Assembly: GCA_002118135.1 (NCBI GenBank)
Contig: BDIU01000201.1
Span: forward strand, 124,001-188,000
Length of the DNA stretch: 64,000 nucleotides
Direction of reading: 5' to 3'
Source of the DNA: Trebouxia sp. TZW2008
Taxonomy: Eukaryota; Chlorophyta; Trebouxiophyceae; Trebouxiales; Trebouxiaceae
The notes beneath the pieces are model-generated. The model had not been told where the DNA came from. It saw nothing but the letters and a program-made list of their open reading frames with translations, and did no database searches. Below, one piece after another: positions 44,601 to 55,455 of the stretch. Positions within the stretch are counted from its first letter, which is position 1, and every line of letters begins with the position of its first letter. The position numbers and the translations under genes were made by a program.

Positions 44601-47600
44601 TGGGCTTGTCTGTGCAAGACAGCTCATGTTGTGTATGGCCGAAAAGGACCATTTGCCGTTATGCTTGACTGACTTGCCTGCTCAGTATTCTACCAAAATG
44701 AAGAGTCAGACCTTACTCCTGCACATGCCTGCAGAGATCACATGCCTGCAGAAATCACACACAGAAATGCAGCAAGGTGTCCTTTTGTCAACTTGCACCT
44801 TTTGAGATTACCCAAAACCTGTGCTTGATAAGCATTGGGCACACTGACAGACTGTTGTCAACGTCATGTTTATGCTGGTCCAGATCATGAGCACAAAACT
44901 TTGTTGCAGATGCAAGGGCCAAATGTTGCGCCTTTCACTTTGGGCAAGCAGAATCTGCTGTTGCACATTGTCAGGCAGCTGGAGAAGAACTATTATGTAG
45001 ATGGGCAGACCTTCCGCCTTGGCCCATGCAATCATGACAATACCCTTCAGCGAGCAAATGCAACAGTCATCATTGTGCGGAGCACTCACTCTGGCAATGT
45101 TGGCTTGGAAAAGGTGGGCGTGCAATATCACAAGCACTGGTAATCATCATCAGTGTCTCATGCTATGAGCTGCAGACAGTCATGAGCATGCAATGCTGGG
45201 GATTGCAGACAGCCATCAGTGTGCAATACTTGATTGTGCAGTCCCAGATGAATTGTTCAGGAAAAGCGCTCAAAGTCTGCGTACCATGTTTTGCGCGACA
45301 CTGATGCGTCAAAGGAATGCTAGCATTATAATGGGTACTGTTCTGCTGTGCGCACCTTTGATGCGCCTGCGATGGTCACATGGACTGTCCCAGGGAAATG
45401 CACATTGATTGACTTTTGATGCGCCTGCAATGGTCACATGGGCTGTGCCAGGGAAATGCATGTGATTGACTCTTTGCTGTAAACGTCAAGCGCCTGTCTT
45501 CATCAAACTGTTTACCTGCTGCGTGAACCAACTTTCAGGTAGTGAAGTCTTTCTGGCAGCAGATGCAAGACAGCTTCAATGCTTCCCGTGTCACAGCTTG
45601 AATACATTGCAACATTGCAGGTTTTGAAGTCCTTCAGACAGCAGATCCAAGACAGCTTCAATGATGCTGGGCTGCAAGTCACGCATCTGCACGTCAGTGC
45701 GCCAACAACAGCCGCCAATGTGACAGTTCCAGATCAGATTCTGGCCATGATTGGACCTCCCTCATTTTGGCAGCAACACAGGTCAGCTTTGCATTGGGTT
45801 GTTCGCATTCCCAACATGCTAGAAGGCAGCAGCTTCTGCAAGGAAGGAATGTGCAGTGCAATGCCACTGTAGATTTTGTCTGTTGGGCGTGTACTGCACC
45901 CTGCTTTGCACTAAGTAATACGGTACAACTCAGCTGTCAGGAGCTGCAGTTTTGTACCAAACAGAGCACTTTCTGCTGTCAAGCTTGCTGTGGTGTGTTT
46001 GCAGTCGCTTTAACCATCGGCACTAGGCGCCTCTGCATACTCAACGCACTTGAGAACGTGAGAGCTAATTTGCTTTGAACTTGCACAAGACTGGAGTTTG
46101 CATCAAAAGAGCAAAATCAGCTATTTTGGGGTGATTGCAAGAGCTTCTACCCTCAAGATCAATCATGCTATCAGCAACTGCATCTGACATATTAGCTGTA
46201 ATAACAGGATCACCATGCAACAATATTTTTGCGCAGGGTAAAAGTATGGCATGCTGCAGCAGCAACCTTGGCAATGTGCGCCCTCTATATCCTGGTCAAG
46301 ATGGTTGCAGCGCTGCTGTACAAAGCAAACGCCCAGATGCTGGACAGCAAATCTAGGTTTGAGATAATGAGTTTGTGGCAGGTGAGTTGTGCGCTGTGTG
46401 ATTTGTGCTGCCATGTTGCTTGGCTGCGCTGTGCTGTGCTGCGCTGTGCTAGGCAATGCTGTACCATGCTGTGCTGTGCTGCACTGTGCTGTGCTAGGCC
46501 ATGCTGTACCATGCTGTGCTGTGCTGTGCTGTGCTGCTTTTGAGGTCAAGCGTTGTGTTGTGCCGGGCCATGCTGTGCTGTGCTGTCCTGTGCTGTGCTG
46601 TGCTGTGCTGTGCTGTGCTGCGTGTCCTACCTGTTCACTTCATTTCGCCCTTGCTCATGTCATCCCACAACAACTAAGATCGGCCCTGCAGGCGCCATAC
46701 AGTTCAAAGCGAAAGCGGTTTCTGGATGATTTGGGCAACAAGTATGCGCGCCTGCTGCAAATGAACCTGCACGCTGGCCTCAATGATGATTCAACTATCG
46801 ACCTGCAAGTATGCCAGGATGCCACAGGCGAACCATGGGTGCTGGGACATGGTGCATGTGGCATAGTCTATAAGGTCTGCACTCTTTCTTTGCAAGCATC
46901 CGTGATGACTGATGATGATGATGATCCAATCTTTGCAGACCCCTGGTCCCGCTGCATCCTGTCCCATGGTGTTCTGTCCATTGGGCCCTGTCCAGCATTG
47001 CCCCAATGATGATCCTTGATGATAATGTTTAAGATGCTGATCATGGTTTTCCCCTTTAAAAACCTCACGTCCACAGTCCCTGACTCTGTTTGGGTGAGCA
47101 GCATCTGCTTTGATGCTGCTTGCTTTGAGCAGGCTTGACGCTTGCTGCATTTGTGTGATAGCTGCGATGGGCGAATCAGATAGACTGCTTGGGCACAACA
47201 AGGGATGCTGTGCTTGGGGTGCAGGCAAAGCGTGATGGTGTGCAAGATGTGGCCTTGAAGGTGTTGGCTGCCCCTATGACTGAGAGATGCCAATTGCAGG
47301 CTCTCAAAAAGGTATGCTTGACTCTTGTTTGCCTCAGGTCATGTTGTTTGGGCAAGTCAAGGGCTCAAACCCTCCAGGTTAACCTAGGAAGATCTGGAGG
47401 TATATTGTTTCGTCTGACGTTCAACACTTGAACATCAGACGTTCGTTTGAAGACGCTCAAAACCAGCCTGCCTGGCGAGAAAGGTTGTGTGCCACACACA
47501 CCTAGCAATGTGAGTTAGAAAGTGTGGTGATTGCTGGTATCATTGAAATCAACCTCGCCCTTTCTTTGAGCATCCCTTGCTCAAAGCCTTTCTGGCAATA

Positions 47601-50546
47601 CCTGCCTGGGCACAGTGACAAATTTTTCCTGTAGATCATTTCTGCAGCAAATCATTAGGACTGTTTTCCTCTTTGTCTGTGTATAATGCGCAACTAATTT
47701 GGCATAACATCAGTATGCAAAAACATCCACCATATTGACTTGAGTGGAAAGGTTGCACAGAAGCGCAACGTGCTGAGTCACATCTCTTGTCATTGCAGGA
47801 GATTTGTTTGCTACGTGCGCTGAGCTATGACCCAAACATAGTTCAGTTCTATGGGGCTTGCCTAGATCCAGAGTTTCCTTTGCTGGTTCTGGAGTACATG
47901 CAAGGCGGTGACTTGCGGGAGGCCATACAACAAGACTTCGACTCACAGCCGCCCAAAAAGTTTGGCTGGTATGGCAGGGGCGCCAAAATTGCCCTTGATG
48001 TTGCCAAGGGTCTGGTCTTCCTGCATGCAAACAAGGCAAGCTTTCATCTGCATTGGGGCAAAATCATACCCTACTGTTGATTGCATGGTCTACGTAGTGC
48101 CTTGCATGTGTTTGCTTCCTTGCAACTATCACCATGAACATGCCTTTGCAGATGGTTGTTGGCGAGTCTGCCATGCAACGTAAAACATGAGCGAATTGTG
48201 CCTGTAAGAGTCATTGCATGTACTTTGGTCATGGCAAGATATGTCTGTTTGGGCCAAAGCTGCAGGGCACTTGTTGGTGCATGCCCTAGATCGTCAGCAA
48301 TGCTGTGGCCCTGTGCTCATGAAAAGGCACAGCCAAGGCAAGTAGACAGGCACAGCCAAGTGTGTCTACACTGATTGAAACCCTCTTTGCATTTCACTGA
48401 TGCATTCCGTTGATGCCTGCAGGTTGTCCACAGTGACATCAAGTTTGGCAAGGTCCTGCTGAATGAGGATGCCAGCGTTGCTGAAATTCCAGCACCTGTG
48501 GGCACCTCGCGCCTCCTTGCATCTCATCAATGGCCGCAACAATGCATTCCATAAATGCATGCAGGTGGTTCATAGCGACATCAAGTCCGCCAATGTGCTG
48601 GATGAAGATGCCACTGTATTGTGAAAGATCAGCTTCATCAACACTTCCACCAACATATTCCTCAAGGCGTTCCGTCAATGCATGCAGGTAGTCCACAGTG
48701 ACATCAAATCTGGCAAGGTTTTGCTGAAAGAAGATGCCAGCATTGCCAAGACTGCAGATGTGGGCACCTCGTGCATCCTTGCATTACATCAATGCCTCTA
48801 AAAATGTCCTGCATTTGTGCATGCAGGTGGTCTACAGCGACATCAAATTTGGCAATGTCCTGCTGAATAAGGATGGCAGCTCTGTTTTGATTGATCAAAC
48901 CCATCCTTGCATGCAGGTGGTCACTAGCAAATCGGGCAATGAAAATGCAGCAGCCATGAAATGCCCTCTTGTCTCAACAAACTCATCAACGCATGCAGGT
49001 GGTTCACAGCGACATCAAGTCCGGCAACGTTTTGCTGAATGAGGATGCCAGCATCGCTAAGATTGCAGATGTGGGCACCTCGCGCCTCCTGGAGCAGACA
49101 TGCACAACAGGCACCATGATGTGCACCTTCTCATATGCAGCGCCAGAACAGATGTTTGGCCTCAGGAAGGCCTGCGATGAAAAGGTACTTGCTGCTGCAC
49201 CATAGCACAAGAAGATGCTCTCTGCTTGCCTTATGGCAACCGACATGTACGCCAGCCGTAGCCGTGCGCTGTTTGATTTCGTGATGACTGCCTGCTACTA
49301 CAATCACAGCCATGTTAGTGTCAATGATTGTGGAACCAGAGTCACACACAATGAAGCACACTGCAAGACTGCAGCATCAGCTCAGTTGTCACTTAGCAAT
49401 TGGAGTGCTAATGACAGCGCAAGTTGTAGCAGTAGCAATAATTGCAACAGGGTTTCTCGTGATGCCCAAACAGACTCCATTTGTGTGCCCGGTTCAGCTG
49501 GTTTGGCACTGTATATGCGACCTGCCTGCAATTCTTCTTTTTGTTGAACACTTAGCCAAAGCATGGCTTGCATCCTTATATACAAACAGCTGTCTTGCGC
49601 TCCTCTGAAGGTCACCGTGTGATATACTGTCTTTGTCAGACCTTGTGACTGTTGCAAAAAGTTTCTGTACCATATTTCTGCTCGCTAGCCTGATGGTTTT
49701 GTGCCACATACGCAGGTGGATGTGTACAGCTTTGGCGTGGTGCTGTGGGAAATTGTAAGTCTTCCTCGTCTTGTTTTTTGCTTTGCGCTGTGTGCTGAGC
49801 TGGCAGTGTTGAATTTTGTCATTGTTCTATGAAGCAAGCCTGGTGCTTCTGGAAAATGCAATCCGCGCTTGTGTCACGAACCAGATTTGCACATCAAGGC
49901 CCCACACATGCATTTGCAAGTTGTCTTTGGTGAAGTGCACAGCCTGTTAGGCAATCTCAAAGCAAGCTGCACAAATGCAAGCTGCTTGTGTTGGATCATC
50001 AACCACCACAATTTACACCTGCCGGTGGCTCTGCTCATGCATGTACCTCAGACTTGGAAGCATATGCATCAAGCTACGTTGCATGCATGTCACGCAGTTA
50101 CATGAGTACATGCAGAGAACATCCTTGATGAAGCAGGTGTACAGACCAAATTGGAGGTATGTGTGAATGCATGACACAGCTACATGAGGGTGTGCAAGCA
50201 GCTATCTAGGGCTGCTTGTACAGAGCCTCCCAATACAGCACATAACGGCATAGACCTTTCTGTCTTGCGCTTTCAGGTAGCACAGGATACAGCACGAAGA
50301 GGTCAATTGAGAGAAGCAGAAGTGCCAGCTGAATGCCCACAGTCAATAGAAGATCTCATCACTGCTTGTCTCAGTCAATCGCCAGCAGATAGGCCAAGTG
50401 CCAAGGAAGTTTGTCACATCCTGGAGCAAGCTATGCAGATGCCACCTGATTTACTGACAAGCATCGACAGCAGCAAAACTGCACACAGCGTGTTCACTAG
50501 ACCGGCATCAAGTCTGGCAGAAGTCAGTAGTAGTCATAGGCATTGA
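41622..50546 (+). CDS. Receptor-like protein kinase, single-pass membrane; 14 exons
   Basis: Exons 41622-41726, 41856-42025, 42477-42628, 43353-43594, 44326-44427, 44910-45113, 45621-45781, 46237-46381, 46692-46874, 47225-47311, 47799-48035, 48999-49184, 49716-49754 and 50277-50546 join with matching phase to 760 residues. Residues 1-30 are a signal peptide (VVFALGFCTFATLLYVYAGA). Residues 35-380 are a Cys-containing ectodomain I do not recognise. Residues 384-408 are the membrane helix (LAMCALYILVKMVAALLY). The kinase spans about 474-735: LGHGACGIVYK, VALKVL, VLEYMQGGDLREAI, HSDIKSGNVLLNED (HSD for HRD), ADVGTSRLL (DVG for DFG), YAAPEQM, DVYSFGVVLWEI, RPSAKEV. Lys, both Asp and Asn are kept, so it should be active. 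Introns after 42025 and 48035 are GC-AG. The ligand is unknown. Confidence 0.88.
43157..43325. repeat. 45-bp minisatellite, about 4 copies
   Basis: Units of CTTGGCTAACACA...TTCAGCCATGTCATGACATCC repeat four times in the intron before receptor exon 4. On the minus strand the frame is open and reads a 15-residue repeat (CVSQAEDVMSWLNQ), but it lacks gene context. Confidence 0.8.
43630..43695 (+). pseudogene. Fragment copy of receptor exon 4 end
   Basis: CCAGCAAGGCCCAGCTGACT, then GCAAACATAGTCACAGTATGAT, repeats the end of exon 4 and its GTATGAT donor. The donor GT has mutated to AGT in the copy. Confidence 0.75.
44055..44310 (+). repeat. Three decayed copies of receptor exon 5
   Basis: Copies of GCAG-GGAGAACTGCCACAACTAGAACAGCACGTCATCCA... 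start near 44058, 44150 and 44237, about 90 bases apart. Each is followed by the same intron piece (CTAGCAGCTGA). The real exon starts at 44326. The copies carry internal deletions and TAG or TAA. Confidence 0.88.
45535..45605 (+). pseudogene. Decayed copy of receptor exon 7 start
   Basis: TTTCAG, then GTAGTGAAGTCTTTCTGGCA...CAAGACAGCTTCAATG, matches exon 7 and then ends in TGA. The real exon begins 80 bases later. Confidence 0.85.
46415..46625. repeat. GCTGT simple repeat
   Basis: Long impure runs of TGTGC/GCTGT in the intron between the membrane-helix exon and the first kinase exon, broken by two near-identical AGGC(A)ATGCTGTACCATGC spacers. Confidence 0.9.
48418..48995 (+). repeat. Five decayed copies of the kinase catalytic-loop exon
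   Basis: Copies of GCAGGTGGTTCACAGCGACA-TCAAG...GGCAACGTT...CTGAATGAGGATGCC start at 48420, 48562, 48687, 48827 and 48916, about 90-145 bases apart; the intact exon is 48999-49184. Damage differs between copies: Asn to Lys in the HSDIKSGN motif (1 and 3), a deletion and TGA (2), loss of ADVG (4), and only a stub (5). All keep the TGCAGGT acceptor. Confidence 0.92.
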
Positions 50547-52300
50547 AAGAGGAGTTGAAGTTGTAGTTGAACATCAGGACTTTGGCAGTGGCAGCAGCAG
50601 CGGCAGCAGCAGCAGAACATCGAGGCAAGTGCCATCAATAAAAGTCAGGCTCAGGCCGCACAATAAAGCTGCAAGCTCTACAGCAAAAGTCATCGATGCA
50701 GAGAAGCAGCGTACTGTTCTGGCATCATCAGCGGCAACTAAAGTATGATTTGAGCTCGATAACGTTGATGACAGCTCCCGCCTCGACAGCAAGAAAAGCA
50801 GTAACACTTCTGCTGTGCCTGTTGTACACCACAATCCGTTTTTGTAGCTCAGCATCTTTCATTGCTTCATCTGCTGGAAAATTAGACACATGCTAGACAT
50901 CTTATCCCAGGCAACCTCGATACACAGAGGCTCTCTTTGTAATGCCTAACGGCGCAGCCTTTTCTTTTGCTTTTTCTAGACATCTTGTTAGACCTGGATA
51001 GATCTACAGGCCATCAGCTGCCTGCAGATAGTCCCATTTCTGTTTGCTGCCTTTTTTGAGTGTACATTGAGACTTTCCATTTTTATCATTTGCGTTCCTG
51101 GCAATCATCTGCGCTGATCCATAATTTCATGATATGCTTGCTCTTGGTCATTGTGTTGTTTGGTCGTGACACCTGGGCAGGCAGCATGGGCTGCCTTGCG
51201 TTTGAATTTGGCAATGCTACGATTGCTCTATAGGGGTGCTTTTTATGCTAGTTGCTGTTCAGGCTTGACACATTCTGATCATCTTTGGGACATCATGACC
51301 CAAATAAGATGATCTTATCTGGTCTTGAGTTAACGAAATGAGTCCTGTATTGAAGTTTGACCTGTGTACAAGCCATTTGAAGGAAATATTGTTTCTGATG
51401 TAGCACTGATTACATCGATTGGCATATGATCAGGTCTACATCTACAGAAAAAGTATTTGTGTTGTCGGAAGGCAGCAACCAACATAGCGTATCTTGCAGT
51501 GGCCTTGTTTCTGGCTGGAAGTTCTTCTGTGATTGAAGTTGAGCTATGAAGTGTGCTGAACACGTCAGTTGTGAATGCTGCAATGGGCTTGTTTTGATTC
51601 AGCGCTCAAGGAATTGTGGCAGGCGCTACACAGCATGCAGCGTTGGCATGCATTTGCAGCTGAAATGCAAACCTCGGGCCTCAGGGTAACCCTGTTGGAG
51701 GTGGCACCACTTGTAGGGCTTTCTCAACTTTGGACGTTTGCGGCGATATAACGCTGGTGCATTCTGATCCTCTTGTTGAATACTTTTAATTTGCACATTG
51801 ATATCGTCTTGCGGCCCCGGTGACAAGCCTAGGCATGGCTGCGCAGCTGTCATCATTGTCACGTCAAGTAGTGACAACAAACTGACTACCGTGATCTGGT
51901 GCTTGGCAGCCATCCTACCGCAATGCTGTTGCTCTTGATGAGATCATGAGTCTGGCACAGCTGATTTTGCCCGCTCACATTCATTTAAGCGAAGCAAGCA
52001 GTCTTCTCCTTCTTCAGGGCACAGCTTCAACCCCTGCAGCTTCTCGTTTTCACTGCAACTGCGCAGATCAGGGAACCTGGCAAACAATATAGAAGGCATC
52101 GTTGCAAGCTCCCAGAGGTAGTTGTGTCGCCTGCTCACGATGTGGCTGAGTTGCGGCGGCTGGCGGTCCCGAATGTGGGACCAATAGCCAGGCTGTGATC
52201 GTTCCCGAAATGTGAAGCTGCTCCAGTCTGTAGCTTGAACGACTATCGCATACGAGACTTTTGTCCGCTGTCGCTCATGCAGCGACTGTTGCCCCTATCG
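50547..52300. other. 3' region and spacer after the receptor kinase
   Basis: It starts with a Gly/Ser-codon-like GCAGCAGCGGCAGC tract, probably untranslated. On the minus strand, two short frames (52138-51944 and 51913-51626; the second starts with a signal-peptide-like MAAKHQITVVSLLSLLDV) might be exons of a small gene. I could not join them convincingly. Confidence 0.35.
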
Positions 52301-52355
52301 TGACAGAATGATTCAGAAGAGCAAACCAGCAAGATCTAAGACCACGGTCAAGTGA

Positions 52356-52612
52356 AGGAGGACGAGGAGCCCGTTGAGGACAACGAGACAGCGCTACAGG
52401 GTCAGTGCTCTTGTTTCCTTGTTTGTTGCTGCATCCATTTGCCAGCGCCCGTTTTCACTCATTCCCTGCCTGCTGTTGTGCGTGCTCGATTTCTCACCCT
52501 TGCCGTGCTGCTGCAGGGTTGGAAGATGAACGAGCGCCTTGAGCGGGTGCAGCGTCAGATCCAGGACATCAACGTCCAAGTCCTCCCACAACTCCTACGT
52601 CTGGAGCAGTGA
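52356..52612 (+). CDS. Possible small protein, two exons, 5' end missing
   Basis: An acidic segment KEDEEPVEDNETALQ ends at a CAG-GTCAGT donor, and GWKMNERLERVQRQIQDINV...LLRLEQ starts after CTGCAG. The two join in phase and end in TGA. The product looks like a short acidic coiled-coil protein. There is no ATG in frame before the first segment, where a TAA closes the frame, so an upstream exon is needed. No family is recognised. Confidence 0.35.
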
Positions 52613-54399
52613 AGTGCCTCGAGGCAGAGTGAAACGTCTACACTTGTACCATGCTGGTGTGGTTTCAGAGGAAGTTGGCGAGCGTTCAAGGCACGCTCAA
52701 AGCGCCAGGAAATGTACACAGATGATTCTGAATGACAGTTGCAGACAAGTCAGCGCAGTTGCTGCATCAAACGCAATGTAGTGTCCTCTGCAAGCTGCAA
52801 CAGCCTGTTCTGTCGGTAGGGATCCTGGCATTGAGGGCTCTTTATTCCTCATACCTTATCGCATTCTCACTTATAGCGTGTACATGATTTATCTCCCAAA
52901 CCCCCCAAGCTGCATACGCTTGTATGCCCAAACACTTGGCTTCGGCCATTTCATCCCTCTTTGCCAGGGTTCCGAGGGTGGGTTTGTGGGACAGAATGGG
53001 CTTCATGCTCTTTCCAACATCCAACTCACACTTTCTGGCTGCCATTTCATTCCTAGATTGTAGCAATAATTGCTTGTTGTGGCTAGCCTGTAGTAGACTG
53101 TGTGTCAACTACTGCATTTTCAGGCAACATGTGAGAAGACAGGTACACATTCTGTTGGTAGGGGTCTCAGTAATGGCTGTTTATCTCTTATACATATTCT
53201 ATCCACCTGAAGTGGCCCTTGTTCACTTCACTCATACTCTATTATGCCTTTAGATATCTCCCGACCAGGCAAACACTACCATCTTGGCATGGCTTTTTGG
53301 CTATCCAAGTACCATTGCTGCAGACCCTGAGGGCTGGGTTAGTGGGACAGAGCATCATGTTGGACCACTGTAATGCTTAAGCAAATGCGCCAATCTTGTG
53401 TTTGATGCTGCCAGCACGCTCCATTGCATGCACATGCACTCTGATTTACATGCATATGCACTTCACGCTTACAGCAAGGAACAGCAGTGATTACACACCA
53501 AGACAATGCAGCAACAGCTGTTGGAAAATGCGCCAATCTTGTGTTTGATGTAGCCAACACTCTGCATTTATACATATGTGGTGCTAATCAGCGGGTTTTA
53601 TGATCCAAAACGGTGGATCGTAACGGCTGTACAACGCTGTACAATGCGTGCATACGTATGAGATTTGATGCCTACAACAGGGTGCAGCAGTGCTTACACA
53701 TCGAGACAACAGTGTCAGCCGTTCAATGCAGAGGCAGGCAATTGACCTTTCAGTCTTCAGTGAAGACTGTCTTTGAGCGTGACAGACCTGATGTGCAGTT
53801 CGACTCCCGTGTTTGGAAAGGTTGTATGTCCAGCGTACAAAACCGCTTTGCCGAGTTGGGTGGTACCCAGGACTGGTCATCGCTGAAAAGGCTTTTATAC
53901 TGATCATATCGGATATGCGCATGCAACAACATGGCAATGTAGAGTAGAGCTCTGGAGCACCAACATTTCAAATGTTCAACTGGCTGCAGCAGCAGAAGTC
54001 ACTTGGCAAGCTGCTGCTGGACGTAGCACTTTGAGTGACTGCTGCTTGATCAAGTGGCGTCGCACTTCTACTTGAAATAGCAGAGCTCGTTTGCACCCAC
54101 CCTGAGCAAAATCATGCACTCAAATGGTGTGCTTGTGTATGCTTTACAGAGCTTGCAATTGCAGACAGGTCGTTGCACTATTACACATCTCCTGTATCGC
54201 TGATTGGCTAAATAAAGTGTACAAGGGTACCTGTTCCATATCTGGTCAGGTCAGAACAGCCTAGTTATGCTGACGTACATGCTTGCTCCTGTTCCTACGG
54301 GTTCCTGTAAGGACGCCTAACAGCACAAAGTTTTGTTCTCGTCTCTAATGTCTCCTGATCTGTCCATCTACCTAAATAATGTACAGAGTGCCAAAGCAG
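52613..54399. other. Spacer with short repeats
   Basis: No gene is supported. GCGCCAATCTTGTGTTTGAT is repeated at about 53386 and 53530, with a weaker copy near 53655. CCAGGGTTCCGAGGGTGGGT...GTGGGACAGA recurs in altered form (near 52967 and 53325). These look like the exon copies seen elsewhere, but no intact parent exon is obvious. A plus-strand frame ending at 53901 (SVKTVFERDRPDVQFDSRVW) is the best coding candidate and weak. Confidence 0.35.
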
Positions 54400-55038
54400 C
54401 TAGTCCCCTCGCTTTGCATGCAGCTCACGCAACAAAAATTCTGCTGATTGCGTTTCCCCAGGAATTCTTGGCCGCCTTCTGTCATCAACTTCACTGATGC
54501 CAGGCCGCCGCCTTCGCCCACTCTCAGGACCCTCCTCTAGACCTGATGGCGTTACAACATTGCAGATGTTGTTGAGGGGCCAACTGCTGTGCACCATTGC
54601 AGGAAACTCCTCGTAGCACTGTTTGGTTGTCTTGTACTGAAAGTGACCCTCCCTCTCCTGCTTTGCATGACCTGGCTGCTGCCTGCCAGCTGTAGCACTG
54701 TTCAAGTTGTCCTCTACAGCATCTTCTGGAAAGTGGCGAAGCCCTGCAGCGCGCAGACGCTGCTGATCTTGAGCTCATACTGGAGCAATCAGTGAGACTG
54801 TGCAACATTGGGAAGGTAGCCCAAGCTGACACAAGTAGCTAAAGTAACTTGCATGCGTGGTGACTGTGTGTGTACCTGTTCCAGGAGCATCCTCTCCAGG
54901 GTATACAGTGGGACTGTGCATCATCCGTTTTGGCACAGCACGAGCAGAAAGAGGTCTTTGAGGGGCTGAAGCTCTGCGTGCAAGGGATGCACCACGCAGA
55001 ACGCCTGCTGAGTGCGTGACACCCAGGGTGTGAGACAT
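54400..55038 (-). CDS. Unknown 178-residue basic protein; 2 exons
   Basis: Exons 55038-54876 and 54773-54400 join in phase, the donor being ACAG-GTACAC and the acceptor TATGAG. The first 50 residues are rich in Ser, Ala and Arg with no acidic residue before position 49 (LARRASAPQRPLSARAVPKR), like a plastid or mitochondrial transit peptide. The rest is hydrophilic: HFQYKTTKQCYEEFPAMV and a C-terminus of mixed Arg/Glu (ESGRRRRPGISEVDDRRRP). I do not recognise a family. Agreement of start, splice phase and stop is the main support. Confidence 0.5.
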
Positions 55039-55455
55039 CCCTCACAGCGCAGTTGTAAGCGATGACGCCTGGTGCTTGTCAACTAGCTGTACTTTGTAGA
55101 CTGTGGTCGACAGCTGTGCGCAATCGTTTTGGAATGAAAAATGTCAAGGCTGTAGAGTAAGCGTACTAAGTCTGCGTGCAAGTCAGCGCGGGAAATCTCT
55201 GCAAACTCTCCGGAAGCTGGCTACATCTTCCGTAAGGAAGTTACCTTGATCTGCTCACGTGCGAGCTCGTGCCAGCTGACTCAGCCTACTCGAGTGACCC
55301 CAGCAACTTGGCTCCGAAGCCATCATTTGCAGACCCAGCTGACCTCCCATTTGCTTGCTCCACACGCTCAGGGTCGTCAGACGCAGCACTTTCAGCTGTG
55401 ATAGTAATGCTGCACTGTCGGCGTGTCTCGTGGTCGCGCTGAGTGTCTTCGGACA
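55039..55455. other. Divergent promoter region
   Basis: It lies between the starts of the unknown gene (-) and the amidase gene (+). No gene is seen. Confidence 0.45.

Noticed and set aside
46389..46640. Long Cys/Leu-rich open frames through the GCTGT region
   Set aside because: They arise from a pentamer-rich simple repeat that is open in several frames on both strands; the surrounding exons show it is intron.
48418..48995. Additional kinase genes or a kinase cluster
   Set aside because: Only the catalytic-loop exon is copied, not the other kinase exons.
53584..53937. Overlapping plus and minus frames as genes
   Set aside because: Both are weak, overlap each other and have no recognisable motif; only the plus frame end was mentioned as a faint candidate.
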